This document shows positions 1 to 6,429 of a DNA stretch of 64,000 bases, one piece after another (positions within the stretch are counted from its first letter, which is position 1; each line of letters begins with the position of its first letter). Source of the stretch: Chitinimonas prasina (GTDB taxonomy: Bacteria; Pseudomonadota; Gammaproteobacteria; Burkholderiales; Chitinimonadaceae); the NCBI RefSeq assembly GCF_030160395.1, contig NZ_BSOG01000001.1, positions 462,117 to 526,116 on the forward strand, given 5' to 3'. Under the pieces are notes generated by a model. That model was not told the DNA's origin. It saw nothing but the letters and a program-made list of their open reading frames with translations, and searched no databases. The position numbers were made by a program, and so were the translations under genes.

Positions 1-300
1 CAGCACCATGCCATGCGTGCCGATCTGGCCGCAGCCCGCGCCCAATTACCACAGCTGCGCTCAGTGCTGTTCTACGAGCAACCGGCAGACACCGACCAGC
101 TCGGCAGCCACTACCAGTACCAAGGCCGAATGCAGTTATCTGCGGTGGTGGACGAAGGCAATCGCGAGGGCGAGTTCTTTCTCTGCGGCCCGCTGGGCTT
201 TATGCAGCAACAATGGCAAGGGCTACTGAGCGCTGGCGTGCCGCCTACCCGCATACACCGCGAGGTGTTCGGGCCGGAGCTATTGGATCACCTGATCTAG
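1..300 (+). CDS. hmp: Flavohemoprotein (nitric oxide dioxygenase), C-terminal fragment
   Basis: This is the last 99 residues of a gene that begins before the window. The reading frame is open from base 1 and stops at 298-300. The segment ...EGEFFLCGPLGFM... followed by RIHREVFGPELLDHL is the typical end of the FAD/NAD(P)H reductase module of Hmp-type flavohemoproteins: the CGP motif of the NAD-binding lobe and the terminal EVFGP segment. Hmp oxidises nitric oxide to nitrate in the cytoplasm with NAD(P)H and oxygen. The globin and FAD parts are outside the window, so a stand-alone ferredoxin-reductase-like protein cannot be fully excluded, but the EVFGP tail favours Hmp. Confidence 0.85.
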   Translation, partial: QHHAMRADLAAARAQLPQLRSVLFYEQPADTDQLGSHYQYQGRMQLSAVVDEGNREGEFFLCGPLGFMQQQWQGLLSAGVPPTRIHREVFGPELLDHLI

Positions 301-394
301 CGAACTACCGGTCGCGGCAACGGGCATATATAAAACATGCCCTGGGTTCGGCCGAAATATTTGGGGGGGGAGGTCACATCGAAGGAGATTGGAC

Positions 395-448
395 ATGAAG
401 AAGCGATTCACCGAAGAACAGATCCTCAGCCGACCTCGTACGGCCTGA
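395..448 (+). pseudogene. IS3-family transposase OrfA, 5' stub only
   Basis: An ATG preceded by a good ribosome binding site (gaaggaga, 381-388) opens a frame reading MKKRFTEEQIL before diverging and stopping after 17 codons. MKKRFTEEQI is the usual N-terminus of OrfA proteins of IS3-family elements (IS407-like group). The similarity stops abruptly after base 427, so this is the truncated left part of an insertion sequence. No right end or OrfB is present. I infer an old insertion followed by deletion; it is too short for a formal IS assignment. Confidence 0.6.
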
Positions 449-551
449 GACCGTGCGATGACGTCGAGTGGCTGCATTTCCGCCCAAGTAGACATTCGCA
501 CCGGAGGAATGAAGTGGCCGCTGTGGCCTCTATTCCAGACTTCAATGTCCG

Positions 552-656
552 AGCTAACCGGCCTGCGGAGGCAAGCGGTGTAAGCCTAGGCTGAGATGAT
601 GCATCATGTGCCTCAGCCTGGGCTTACGGCGCTTGCCGTAGCGAGTCAGGTTAAGC
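552..656 (-). other. Candidate integron attC site (downstream of the DUF4303 gene)
   Basis: Read on the minus strand the segment starts with GCTTAAC (650-656) and ends with GTTAGCT (552-558), resembling the R'' and R' core boxes of attC sites. Between them lies a long imperfect palindrome (571-595 against 612-636, 22 of 25 positions pairing) around a central 12-bp palindrome (596-607). The total of 105 bp is in the attC range. It begins 6 bp after the stop codon of the minus-strand gene, as expected for a cassette. R' departs from the GTTRRRY consensus at one position, so this is a candidate only; a terminator hairpin is the alternative. Confidence 0.45.
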
Positions 657-662
657 GAGTGG

Positions 663-1169
663 TTAATTCTTATTCGCATACTCGGAACAGAACGCGCTGA
701 AGACGTCGTGGCTGTTCAAGGCCTTGGCCGCTTCGACCATGATCGGATCGGCTGAGTCCGAAAGCCAGAGTGCCAGAAAGCGAGTGGGCGTTCGCGGACC
801 AAAGAGGCCTTCGGCTTCAGCTTCAGTGAGCGCAACGAAGGCAGCTTTGAGCATCCCGTCGCGCTTTGAATCGAAGTCTAGGGATTGATCCGCGTGTATG
901 GCTTTGAGTATGTCGTTCGCTTCGTCAAACAATCCGTGGTCTGCCCACAAGGACCATTCGTGCGGGCCATAGCGATAGTAGTTGTACATCGGGTCAGTCG
1001 CTGCTGCAGCGATCTGGGAACTTGTGTTCGCGACCGGCCCTATGCTGCACAGACTGTCGTCCGTGTAGAGGCTATACCCGTAGAGTTCCTCTGCGCTGTA
1101 GGTTTTGCGTAGCAGGCGGTAGTGCTGCGTGGTAGCTGAATGGAGGGCAGACTTGAGGGCGGCAAACAT
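663..1169 (-). CDS. DUF4303 domain protein, probable integron-cassette gene
   Basis: This 168-residue soluble protein has the pattern YGYSLYTDDSLCSIGPVANT near its start, which I recognise as typical of DUF4303. Those proteins often occur near polymorphic-toxin immunity genes, but no biochemical role is established that I can cite. There is no clear ribosome binding site. The start lies about 14 bp after a candidate attC core box and the stop is 6 bp before another, the compact arrangement of a mobile gene cassette. No toxin partner is visible nearby, so an immunity function is only a possibility. Confidence 0.65.
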   Translation of the reverse strand: MFAALKSALHSATTQHYRLLRKTYSAEELYGYSLYTDDSLCSIGPVANTSSQIAAAATDPMYNYYRYGPHEWSLWADHGLFDEANDILKAIHADQSLDFDSKRDGMLKAAFVALTEAEAEGLFGPRTPTRFLALWLSDSADPIMVEAAKALNSHDVFSAFCSEYANKN

Positions 1170-1183
1170 AGCGTCGGTATGAG

Positions 1184-1279
1184 GGCTAACGTTGGAGGTA
1201 ACGTGCGGCCGGAGCTGCGTAGCAGCGGAGGGAACCCAAAGTGCTGTTTTGGGCTGTCACGTTGACCGAAAGTTTAGGC
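1184..1279 (-). other. Candidate integron attC site (downstream of the 106-residue orphan gene)
   Basis: On the minus strand the segment opens with GCCTAAAC (1272-1279) and closes with GTTAGCC (1184-1190), resembling R'' and R' boxes. Inside these, GGTCAACGTG (1258-1267) pairs with CACGTTACC (1197-1205), leaving one unpaired C, which matches the extrahelical base of attC L boxes. The centre can form further hairpins (CCCAAA...TTTTGGG). The length is 96 bp. It sits 12 bp after the stop of the 1292-1612 gene and just before the start of the DUF4303 gene. This is the more convincing of the two candidates. Confidence 0.55.
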
Positions 1280-1291
1280 GCCTTAGGCCAA

Positions 1292-1612
1292 TTACAGCGG
1301 GTAAAGTTCAGGATAAGATTCATATGCCCAATATTTTGAAAGCTTTGAATAATAGGCTTCAGCGCTAGTTTTTGAATTTTTAGAGCAATAGATTACGGCA
1401 TCTTGATAGGGCACCCTTAGGCACAAGCCTATAAATTCGCCAGGGCTAATTTGCATTACCCACCAGTCCTCCTGCCCCCCAAATGTGGCATGACTATCTG
1501 TTTCCACATATGCAGGAGAACCAAGAATCTCATGCAACTGCTCTCGGCCAACAAAATGGAAGCATCCAGCAAGATATAGATCCATTTCAAATGGCGGCTT
1601 CGTGGGCTGCAT
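1292..1612 (-). CDS. Orphan hypothetical protein (probable cassette gene)
   Basis: This 106-residue protein is rich in aromatic residues (for example EDWWVMQISPGEF and YWAYESYPELYPL) and has no signal peptide or membrane segment. I do not recognise the family. Its base composition is clearly more AT-rich than the rest of the window, which fits acquisition from elsewhere. It has no obvious ribosome binding site and is followed at once by a candidate attC site. Together with the next gene it looks like two cassettes read in the same direction. The coding call rests on frame length and cassette layout. Confidence 0.5.
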   Translation of the reverse strand: MQPTKPPFEMDLYLAGCFHFVGREQLHEILGSPAYVETDSHATFGGQEDWWVMQISPGEFIGLCLRVPYQDAVIYCSKNSKTSAEAYYSKLSKYWAYESYPELYPL

Positions 1613-2129
1613 ATACCCAGGGCCTAATATTTATTCAACGGACGCACGAATCCGCTTATGGACAAGAAATGCGACATGCTTTACTCCAATAACCATGTGA
1701 GTTTGCAGATATCTTTCGAATCTAGCATCCATGTATGTGTTGTTAGCACTGACTTGCCCACACGAGACTAACTAACCCTCCTACTTAACAGCGATTCTAA
1801 CACTGCGAAGCGGGCCTTCACACCCTCAAGATAGCGGCGACATTGCAAGCAATTTCACTCATGGCTGCTGCTGAGAGCCGATAAGCGATCCCACGTGTCC
1901 GTGCTTACCCATGACCGCTTTGGTCGAAAAACTGTCACCGTTCCAGCACTGTCAGCGTGATCATCAAGGTGCGCAGGAAAAATCGGCGGCATGATCTTGA
2001 GCAGCCAGAGCTGGTGATCCGTTCAACCAATATCCGCACGATTGTAGTAATCGACACCGAACCCGCCTCAAGCGTTGAGCTGGCTGCATTCTCAGCCGAC
2101 CAGCGAACGAGTGCAGAAATAATGATTAC
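1613..2129. other. Stretch without a recognised gene
   Basis: About 520 bp lie between the cassette-like gene and the DUF4386 gene. The left half is AT-rich and contains several GTTAG-like words on the minus strand, but I could not fold them into a convincing third attC or an attI site. An open frame begins on the plus strand near 1957 and runs on antisense into the DUF4386 gene; it has no family resemblance and I do not call it. No promoter or terminator could be assigned with confidence. Confidence 0.4.
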
Positions 2130-2855
2130 CTACCGCATACTCGCCCGCGCCCGCCACTTTTCGACATTGACGCCCTTCACCAACAGCCACAGGCAGAAGG
2201 AAGCCTCACCTATCAATACCGGTATAAAAATGCCGGGCATGATCGCGTTGGCGAACGCCGGTGCAAAAAAAGACGAAAAACAGACCACCAGATAACTGAG
2301 GCCCGCGAGCTGCATCAACAAACCGATCAATTTCGGCAAGAAGTCCGACTTGTAGATCAGGTAGCCAATAATCAGGCAGGTAAAGCCAAAGAAGATCAGC
2401 GCAATATCAAAGGCAATATCGTGCGACTTCAGGGCCAAACCAGCGAGCATCTGCAATTGTCCAGGCTCAAAAACCTTCAGGTAGTCGGCATTATTCAAAA
2501 TGTGTGTCACCAACAACAGAAACAGCTTGCTCATGCATTCGACTGCCAGGCTCAACAGGTTGAGCAGCACAGCCAGCAGCATGAGCTTATGGCTTACTGG
2601 CTTGAGCAATAGGTATTCAATCCAGAGTTGTGGTACAGCACAGATAACCACGATCAGATTGCAGGCCACCCCCAGGTTCCATAAACCCGGTGAGGCCACG
2701 ATATTACGTGCCGTTGCCGCAAAATCACCCGCTACCACCAGGCTATTGATCACAAATCCTTCTGCGAAAGCCCCAAACACAATAACCGCCAGGTAAAGCA
2801 CACCTGCCAGGCGTGCATAAACCTGTGGTGATATCTCCATCGTTTTACATGCCAT
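2130..2855 (-). CDS. DUF4386 family integral membrane protein
   Basis: This 241-residue protein starts at an ATG preceded by aaggag. It has an N-terminal ARLAGVLYLAVIVFGAFAEG segment and about seven or eight hydrophobic helices, the pattern of the DUF4386 family of bacterial inner-membrane proteins. The biochemical function of the family is not known to me. It is the last member of a minus-strand group with a small membrane protein (3076-3333) and an ArsR regulator (3343-3669), so it is probably controlled by that regulator. A palindromic repeat (2890-3004) lies between it and the other two genes and may separate it transcriptionally. Confidence 0.8.
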   Translation of the reverse strand: MACKTMEISPQVYARLAGVLYLAVIVFGAFAEGFVINSLVVAGDFAATARNIVASPGLWNLGVACNLIVVICAVPQLWIEYLLLKPVSHKLMLLAVLLNLLSLAVECMSKLFLLLVTHILNNADYLKVFEPGQLQMLAGLALKSHDIAFDIALIFFGFTCLIIGYLIYKSDFLPKLIGLLMQLAGLSYLVVCFSSFFAPAFANAIMPGIFIPVLIGEASFCLWLLVKGVNVEKWRARASMR

Positions 2856-2889
2856 GGCAACCTACTCCTTGCAGGGAACACGGAACAAC

Positions 2890-3004
2890 GCTGAGCGCCG
2901 CCAACACAACCCGGCTGGCGATTGAGGCCAGGCGGGCGCAGCAGACAGTTGGGTACAGTAGGCGCGCATAGCAACGCCAGAAGGGTTTTGTTAGCGGCGC
3001 TAAC
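2890..3004. repeat. MITE-like palindromic repeat, family A copy 1
   Basis: The ends form an imperfect inverted repeat: 2890-2920 against 2975-3004, sharing the word GAGCGCCGC(C/T)AACA(C/A)AACCC when read inward. The stretch cgccagaagggttttgttag (2975-2994) also occurs, reverse-complemented, in the repeat at 36063-36181, so the two belong to one family. There is no coding capacity. It sits inside a minus-strand operon, upstream of the DUF4386 gene. Confidence 0.6.
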
Positions 3005-3075
3005 GGTGCTGAAAACTAGAGCGGCCTGAAGTGCGCCAATCCAGCCAGGCGCACACGGGCAAGAGCAAGGCTCGC

Positions 3076-3333
3076 CTACTCCACGTCCTTCAGAATTTTC
3101 TCCACCGCCGCCATACGGGATCGGATATCTGTCATTGCAGTATCAATGGACGACAGCATCGCCGTGGTCGCGGCCTGCGAAGTCGCCATACTGGCCGCCA
3201 ACTGGCGATAGGCCTCTTGATGTGCCAGGTTGGCCTTCGCCTGCATAACAGCCGCGTAGTAGCGCATGCCAAAAATCAGCAAGATCGTCCCGAGTGGCAG
3301 ACAGATCGTCAAAAGGTACACATTTTCAGACAT
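3076..3333 (-). CDS. Small single-pass membrane protein with coiled coil
   Basis: This 85-residue protein has one N-terminal membrane segment (about residues 5-28, YLLTICLPLGTILLIFGM) followed by an alanine-rich, probably coiled-coil region to the end (MTDIRSRMAAVEKILKDVE). I do not recognise a named family. It lies 9 bp downstream of the ArsR gene, so the two are almost certainly co-transcribed. A role as a small membrane partner of the DUF4386 protein is possible but only inferred from position. Confidence 0.65.
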   Translation of the reverse strand: MSENVYLLTICLPLGTILLIFGMRYYAAVMQAKANLAHQEAYRQLAASMATSQAATTAMLSSIDTAMTDIRSRMAAVEKILKDVE

Positions 3334-3342
3334 GGGAAGCCT

Positions 3343-3669
3343 TTACGGATCGAGATGAGTGGATAAGGATTTGGCCGCTTCAGCAATGGCAGCGGGCGTG
3401 ATTTCCAGTGCGAAGCGGCTGACTTCAAAGTAATTGAGTGCCTTGCCATCGGGCGACAGCTCAAGCTGGCTGGTCACCAGGCCTGCATCTTCAAGTTTTT
3501 GAAGATGCAGGTGCAGCAAAGGGCGGCTGATACCTATCTCGCGCGCCAGCTGGCTGACATAGTTGCGGCCCTGCGACTGCAGCGCAGCAATGATGCGCAG
3601 TCGGTGCGGATTAGCGAGGGCGGCAAGCATGGACAGCAGCTGTTCGCCAGAAATGGTGTCGTCTTTCAT
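3343..3669 (-). CDS. ArsR-type winged-helix transcriptional regulator
   Basis: This 108-residue DNA-binding protein has the typical ArsR start (EQLLSMLAALANPHRLRIIAAL), then the recognition helix region VSQLAREIGISRPLLHLHLQKLEDAGLV and a beta-wing. No cysteine cluster for metal sensing is visible, so the inducer is unknown. It heads the operon that contains the small membrane protein and the DUF4386 protein, and probably represses that operon. The short palindrome tacacgtgta just upstream is a candidate operator. Confidence 0.85.
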   Translation of the reverse strand: MKDDTISGEQLLSMLAALANPHRLRIIAALQSQGRNYVSQLAREIGISRPLLHLHLQKLEDAGLVTSQLELSPDGKALNYFEVSRFALEITPAAIAEAAKSLSTHLDP

Positions 3670-3684
3670 ATGTAAGAAAATTAT

Positions 3685-3694
3685 TACACGTGTA
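3685..3694. promoter_or_regulatory. Possible operator palindrome of the ArsR/DUF4386 operon
   Basis: The perfect 10-bp palindrome tacacgtgta lies 16 bp upstream of the ArsR start codon. AT-rich sequence resembling a -10 element (taataat on the minus strand) lies between it and the gene. Autorepression through such a site is usual for the family; the assignment here is inference. Confidence 0.3.
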
Positions 3695-3849
3695 TTCAGG
3701 CAGCGTCAACCCATCCTACACGCAGGCAACATCCGGCTGTACCAAGCTAGCTAGCCCTGTATGCCGATGTGGGGTATCAGTACCCAGCATCACCCAGCCA
3801 CAGGCCAGGACAGCACACCGGTTTGGGTATAGACTTGAACCCATCCTGA

Positions 3850-3865
3850 TTAGCTAATTAGCTAA
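3850..3865. promoter_or_regulatory. Perfect 16-bp palindrome abutting the start codon of an ArsR gene
   Basis: The sequence ttagctaattagctaa is a perfect inverted repeat whose last base touches the ATG at 3866. It occupies the place where a ribosome binding site would be, and no Shine-Dalgarno sequence is visible. It is likely the operator of the downstream ArsR-type regulator, possibly overlapping a promoter that yields a leaderless mRNA. Confidence 0.5.
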
Positions 3866-4216
3866 ATGTCACACTCATCCATAGAACGCGTCTTTGAGGC
3901 CCTGGCCTCCACACCTCGCCGCAAGATATTGGCCTACCTGTCCGAGGTTGAGCTGACGGCGGGCGATATCGCCTCGCGCTTCGAGATGTCCAAGCCGGCC
4001 CTCTCCAAGCACCTGCGCATACTGGAAGACGCAGGCCTAGTCACCAGCGAAAAGCGCGGACAGTTTGTCTGGTATCGGCTGGTGCCGGACAACCTGGTCA
4101 ACACCCTGGGTGGTTTCGCCGCCAGCATCTGCCCAGTGGGCGGCCCGCTCAAGCGCGAAAGCAAGCAGCTCAAGCTGCGCAAGGTCGAGGCAGAGTCATC
4201 GGGCAGCAAGGGATAG
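3866..4216 (+). CDS. ArsR/SdpR-type winged-helix regulator
   Basis: This 116-residue protein has the classical layout: IERVFEALASTPRRKILAYL, then the helix-turn-helix ELTAGDIASRFEMSKPALSKHLRIL and the wing EDAGLVTSEKRGQFVWYRL. It lacks an obvious metal-binding cysteine pair, and the C-terminus is basic and probably flexible. It acts in the cytoplasm as a DNA-binding repressor. It is transcribed divergently from the other ArsR gene. No target gene follows in the same direction, so it may regulate itself or genes elsewhere. The start is fixed by the absence of upstream in-frame ATG codons and by the adjoining operator-like palindrome. Confidence 0.8.
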   Translation: MSHSSIERVFEALASTPRRKILAYLSEVELTAGDIASRFEMSKPALSKHLRILEDAGLVTSEKRGQFVWYRLVPDNLVNTLGGFAASICPVGGPLKRESKQLKLRKVEAESSGSKG

Positions 4217-4337
4217 TCGCCAGTCGGGTAACAGGAGCGCGCCAAAGGCCGACCGCCTGCAAGCGCTGGCAGACGCCAGTGCAATTGATCGGCTGCCCTT
4301 GCACCGCTGCGAATGCTGCGGACTTCAAACCCAACGC

Positions 4338-5246
4338 CTAGACCGTAAAACCGGCGGTCCGGGTAATCCTGCTTGCCAAGAAGTCCATGAACACCCGCAC
4401 CCTCAGGGGCTGATAGCGCCGGCTTGGATACAGAAAATGCACCTGATGCGGCGCAGCTACCCAGTCCGGCAGCGCCAAAACCAGCTCACCGGTGTCGAGC
4501 AGGTCTTGTATCAACCAGGCCGGTGCGATACCCGCCCCGATGCCGCGCCGCAATCCCTCGCGGATCGCCAACGAGCTGTTCACCAGATAGCGCCCACGCA
4601 CCGCTACCGTTTCGCGCTGGCCGTCTGCTTCGTTGGAGAGCTCAAGCTGGTCGCCGCTCTGCAGCCAGGCATAACGGAGGTAGGGCAACCGCGCCAGGTC
4701 CTGTGGCTCTCGCAAAGTTGGGTAACGCGCCAGGAATTCGGGCGCAGCCACCACGGGCCGTGCCGAGGCCGCTACCCGCCTTGCGATGATCTGCTGCGGT
4801 AGCGGGCCGCCCAGGCGCAAGGCCAGTTCCATCCCGGCCTCGACCAAGTCCACTTGCCGGTCGTCCAGGATCAGTTCCACCTCGATGTCCGGATATTCGG
4901 CGAGAAAGTCGAGCACCCAGCCATTCAGGTGCATTTCACCCAGCCCGACCGGTGCGCTCACGCGCAACAGGCCGGCGGGCTGTCCGGTCAGGCCGCGGGC
5001 TGCGGCCACGCTTTCGGCCCACTCCTCCAATACCCGCTTCGCGCGTTCGTAAAACCGTCGACCGGTGTCGGTCGGCGCGAGGCTGGTGGTACTGCGTTCC
5101 AGCAGGCGCACGCCCAATTCTCGCTCCAGCGCAGCCACCGCCTTGCTCAGCGTGGGCTGGCTACTGCCGGCCTCGCGCGCAGCGGCGCTGAGGCTGCCGA
5201 GCTCGACCGCGCGAACGAAATATTCCAGCCGGCGAATCCTGTCCAT
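4338..5246 (-). CDS. LysR-family transcriptional regulator (CrgA-like)
   Basis: This 302-residue protein has the LysR N-terminal helix-turn-helix (MDRIRRLEYFVRAVELGSLS...QPTLSKAVAALERELGVRLLER) followed by the periplasmic-binding-protein-like effector domain. The residue pattern after the hinge (LRVSAPVGLGEMHL...LAEYPDIEVELIL) is typical of the CrgA/AaeR-type subgroup. It is divergent from an SDR gene with 128 bp between the starts, the usual arrangement in which a LysR protein controls its neighbour. The inducer is unknown. Confidence 0.9.
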   Translation of the reverse strand: MDRIRRLEYFVRAVELGSLSAAAREAGSSQPTLSKAVAALERELGVRLLERSTTSLAPTDTGRRFYERAKRVLEEWAESVAAARGLTGQPAGLLRVSAPVGLGEMHLNGWVLDFLAEYPDIEVELILDDRQVDLVEAGMELALRLGGPLPQQIIARRVAASARPVVAAPEFLARYPTLREPQDLARLPYLRYAWLQSGDQLELSNEADGQRETVAVRGRYLVNSSLAIREGLRRGIGAGIAPAWLIQDLLDTGELVLALPDWVAAPHQVHFLYPSRRYQPLRVRVFMDFLASRITRTAGFTV

Positions 5247-5248
5247 GT

Positions 5249-5265
5249 CATTCCATTTTTGAATG
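5249..5265. promoter_or_regulatory. Possible operator in the LysR-SDR divergent region
   Basis: CATTC-N7-GAATG lies just upstream of the LysR start. The words ctcattcaatat occur again near 5350, upstream of the SDR gene. LysR proteins usually bind interrupted palindromes between divergent genes; this assignment is by position and symmetry only. Confidence 0.3.
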
Positions 5266-5374
5266 AGCCTATTGCAATTTTACTACCTACCCACCAGAAA
5301 CAGCATGAATAAAACTGCATTCCGTCGCAGCCGATCCGCTGCGATGCCACTCATTCAATATACGGAGTAGTACG

Positions 5375-6112
5375 ATGCAAGCATTTGATTTTCATGCCTC
5401 TCTACAAGACTGCGAGGTCGTTGTCATCGGCGGCGGCACCGGCATCGGTTTTGCGACTGCCTTGGCCGCCAAGGCACGTGGCGCGCGCATTACGCTGATC
5501 GGCCGCGATGCCACCAAGCTCAAAGCCGCCGCAGCACAACTGGGGGGCGCCCGCATCTCGGCAGCCGACATCGCCGACCGTGCCAGCGTCGAAGCTGCGC
5601 TGGCCGGACTCACACGCATCGATCATCTGGTCATCACCGCCGGCAGCCTGCTCGCCGGCAAGTTGGCCGAGAGCGACCCGGATACGCTGCTCAAGGCTCT
5701 GCAGGAGCGAATCGCTGGGCCGCTTTATGCCATCAAGGCATCACTGACCAAGATGCCCGGCACCGGCTCCATCGTGCTGATGGGCGGCCAGTTTTCGGAC
5801 CGCCCGGCCGGCAACGGCACCGCGGTCATCTCGGCGGCCGTGCGCGGCATCGAAGGTCTGGCCCGCGCCTTGGCGCAGGAGTTGGCACCGATCCGGGTGA
5901 ATGTCATCTCGCCCGGCTTTATCGACACCCCCTTGTTCGACGTGCTGGGCCCGGACGGCAGGAAGGCGGTACTCGCCCAAGCTGCAGCCACCCTCCCGGT
6001 AGGCCGTGTCGGCCACCCGGAAGAGGTTGCCCGGGGGATCGCGTTCCTGCTGACCAATGGCTATATGACAGGAGAGGTGCTGCATATCGATGGCGGCGGC
6101 CGCCTGGTCTGA
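5375..6112 (+). CDS. SDR-family oxidoreductase lacking the usual catalytic Tyr-Lys pair
   Basis: This 245-residue Rossmann-fold protein starts at an ATG preceded by acggag. The cofactor motif GGGTGIG is at residues 19-25, and the C-terminal HIDGGGRLV is typical of classical short-chain dehydrogenases. In the active-site region, where YxxxK is expected before the helix ending in EGLARALAQELAP, the sequence reads AVISAAVRGIEGLARAL, so isoleucine and valine occupy the tyrosine and lysine positions. The fold and NAD(P)-binding loop are intact, but normal SDR catalysis is doubtful. It is divergent from, and probably regulated by, the LysR gene. Confidence 0.85.
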   Translation: MQAFDFHASLQDCEVVVIGGGTGIGFATALAAKARGARITLIGRDATKLKAAAAQLGGARISAADIADRASVEAALAGLTRIDHLVITAGSLLAGKLAESDPDTLLKALQERIAGPLYAIKASLTKMPGTGSIVLMGGQFSDRPAGNGTAVISAAVRGIEGLARALAQELAPIRVNVISPGFIDTPLFDVLGPDGRKAVLAQAAATLPVGRVGHPEEVARGIAFLLTNGYMTGEVLHIDGGGRLV

Positions 6113-6429
6113 GCGCCGCTAACCAAAGCGACCTCCAGAAACGTCGAACGCCGGGCAAGGCAGTAGCAGCGACAAAAGCAAGGCTTACAGCTACCCCCTG
6201 CAAGCCCTGCTGGCCTGACTATACAAAGCTGCCGTGCCCACATACCGCCCGTTATCCATGCCAACGGATCGCACCCTGGTGACATGATCGCATCGACCAG
6301 ACAAGCGGTACGGCTGCCGCACTTGTAATTCAAGCAAGCGCTTGGTAAATTGAATAACAAGCTGCCATTGCCCCCTGGGGCAGCAGCAGTGTATCAACCC
6401 ACACCAACAATAAGCACTTGGAGACCATC
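6113..6429. other. Intergenic region upstream of the acyl-CoA dehydrogenase
   Basis: The first 18 bases after the SDR stop resemble one end of repeat family A (gagcgccgctaac), but no matching second end is found. The right half is more AT-rich (aattgaataacaag near 6348) and probably holds the promoter of the acyl-CoA dehydrogenase gene. A short palindrome (tgccccctggggca, about 6368-6381) could be an operator. No gene is seen. Confidence 0.35.

Noticed and set aside
1622-1746. A possible third attC site upstream of the 106-residue gene
   Set aside because: It has ATTAGGC and GCTAAC words at suitable distance, but I found no convincing palindromic pairing between them.
1957-2295. Open frame on the plus strand of 112 codons
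   Set aside because: It has no recognisable family and no ribosome site, and its second half is antisense to the well-supported DUF4386 gene.
6110-6135. Third copy of repeat family A after the SDR gene
   Set aside because: Only about 13-16 bases resemble one end of the family and no opposite end is present; possibly a remnant or chance.
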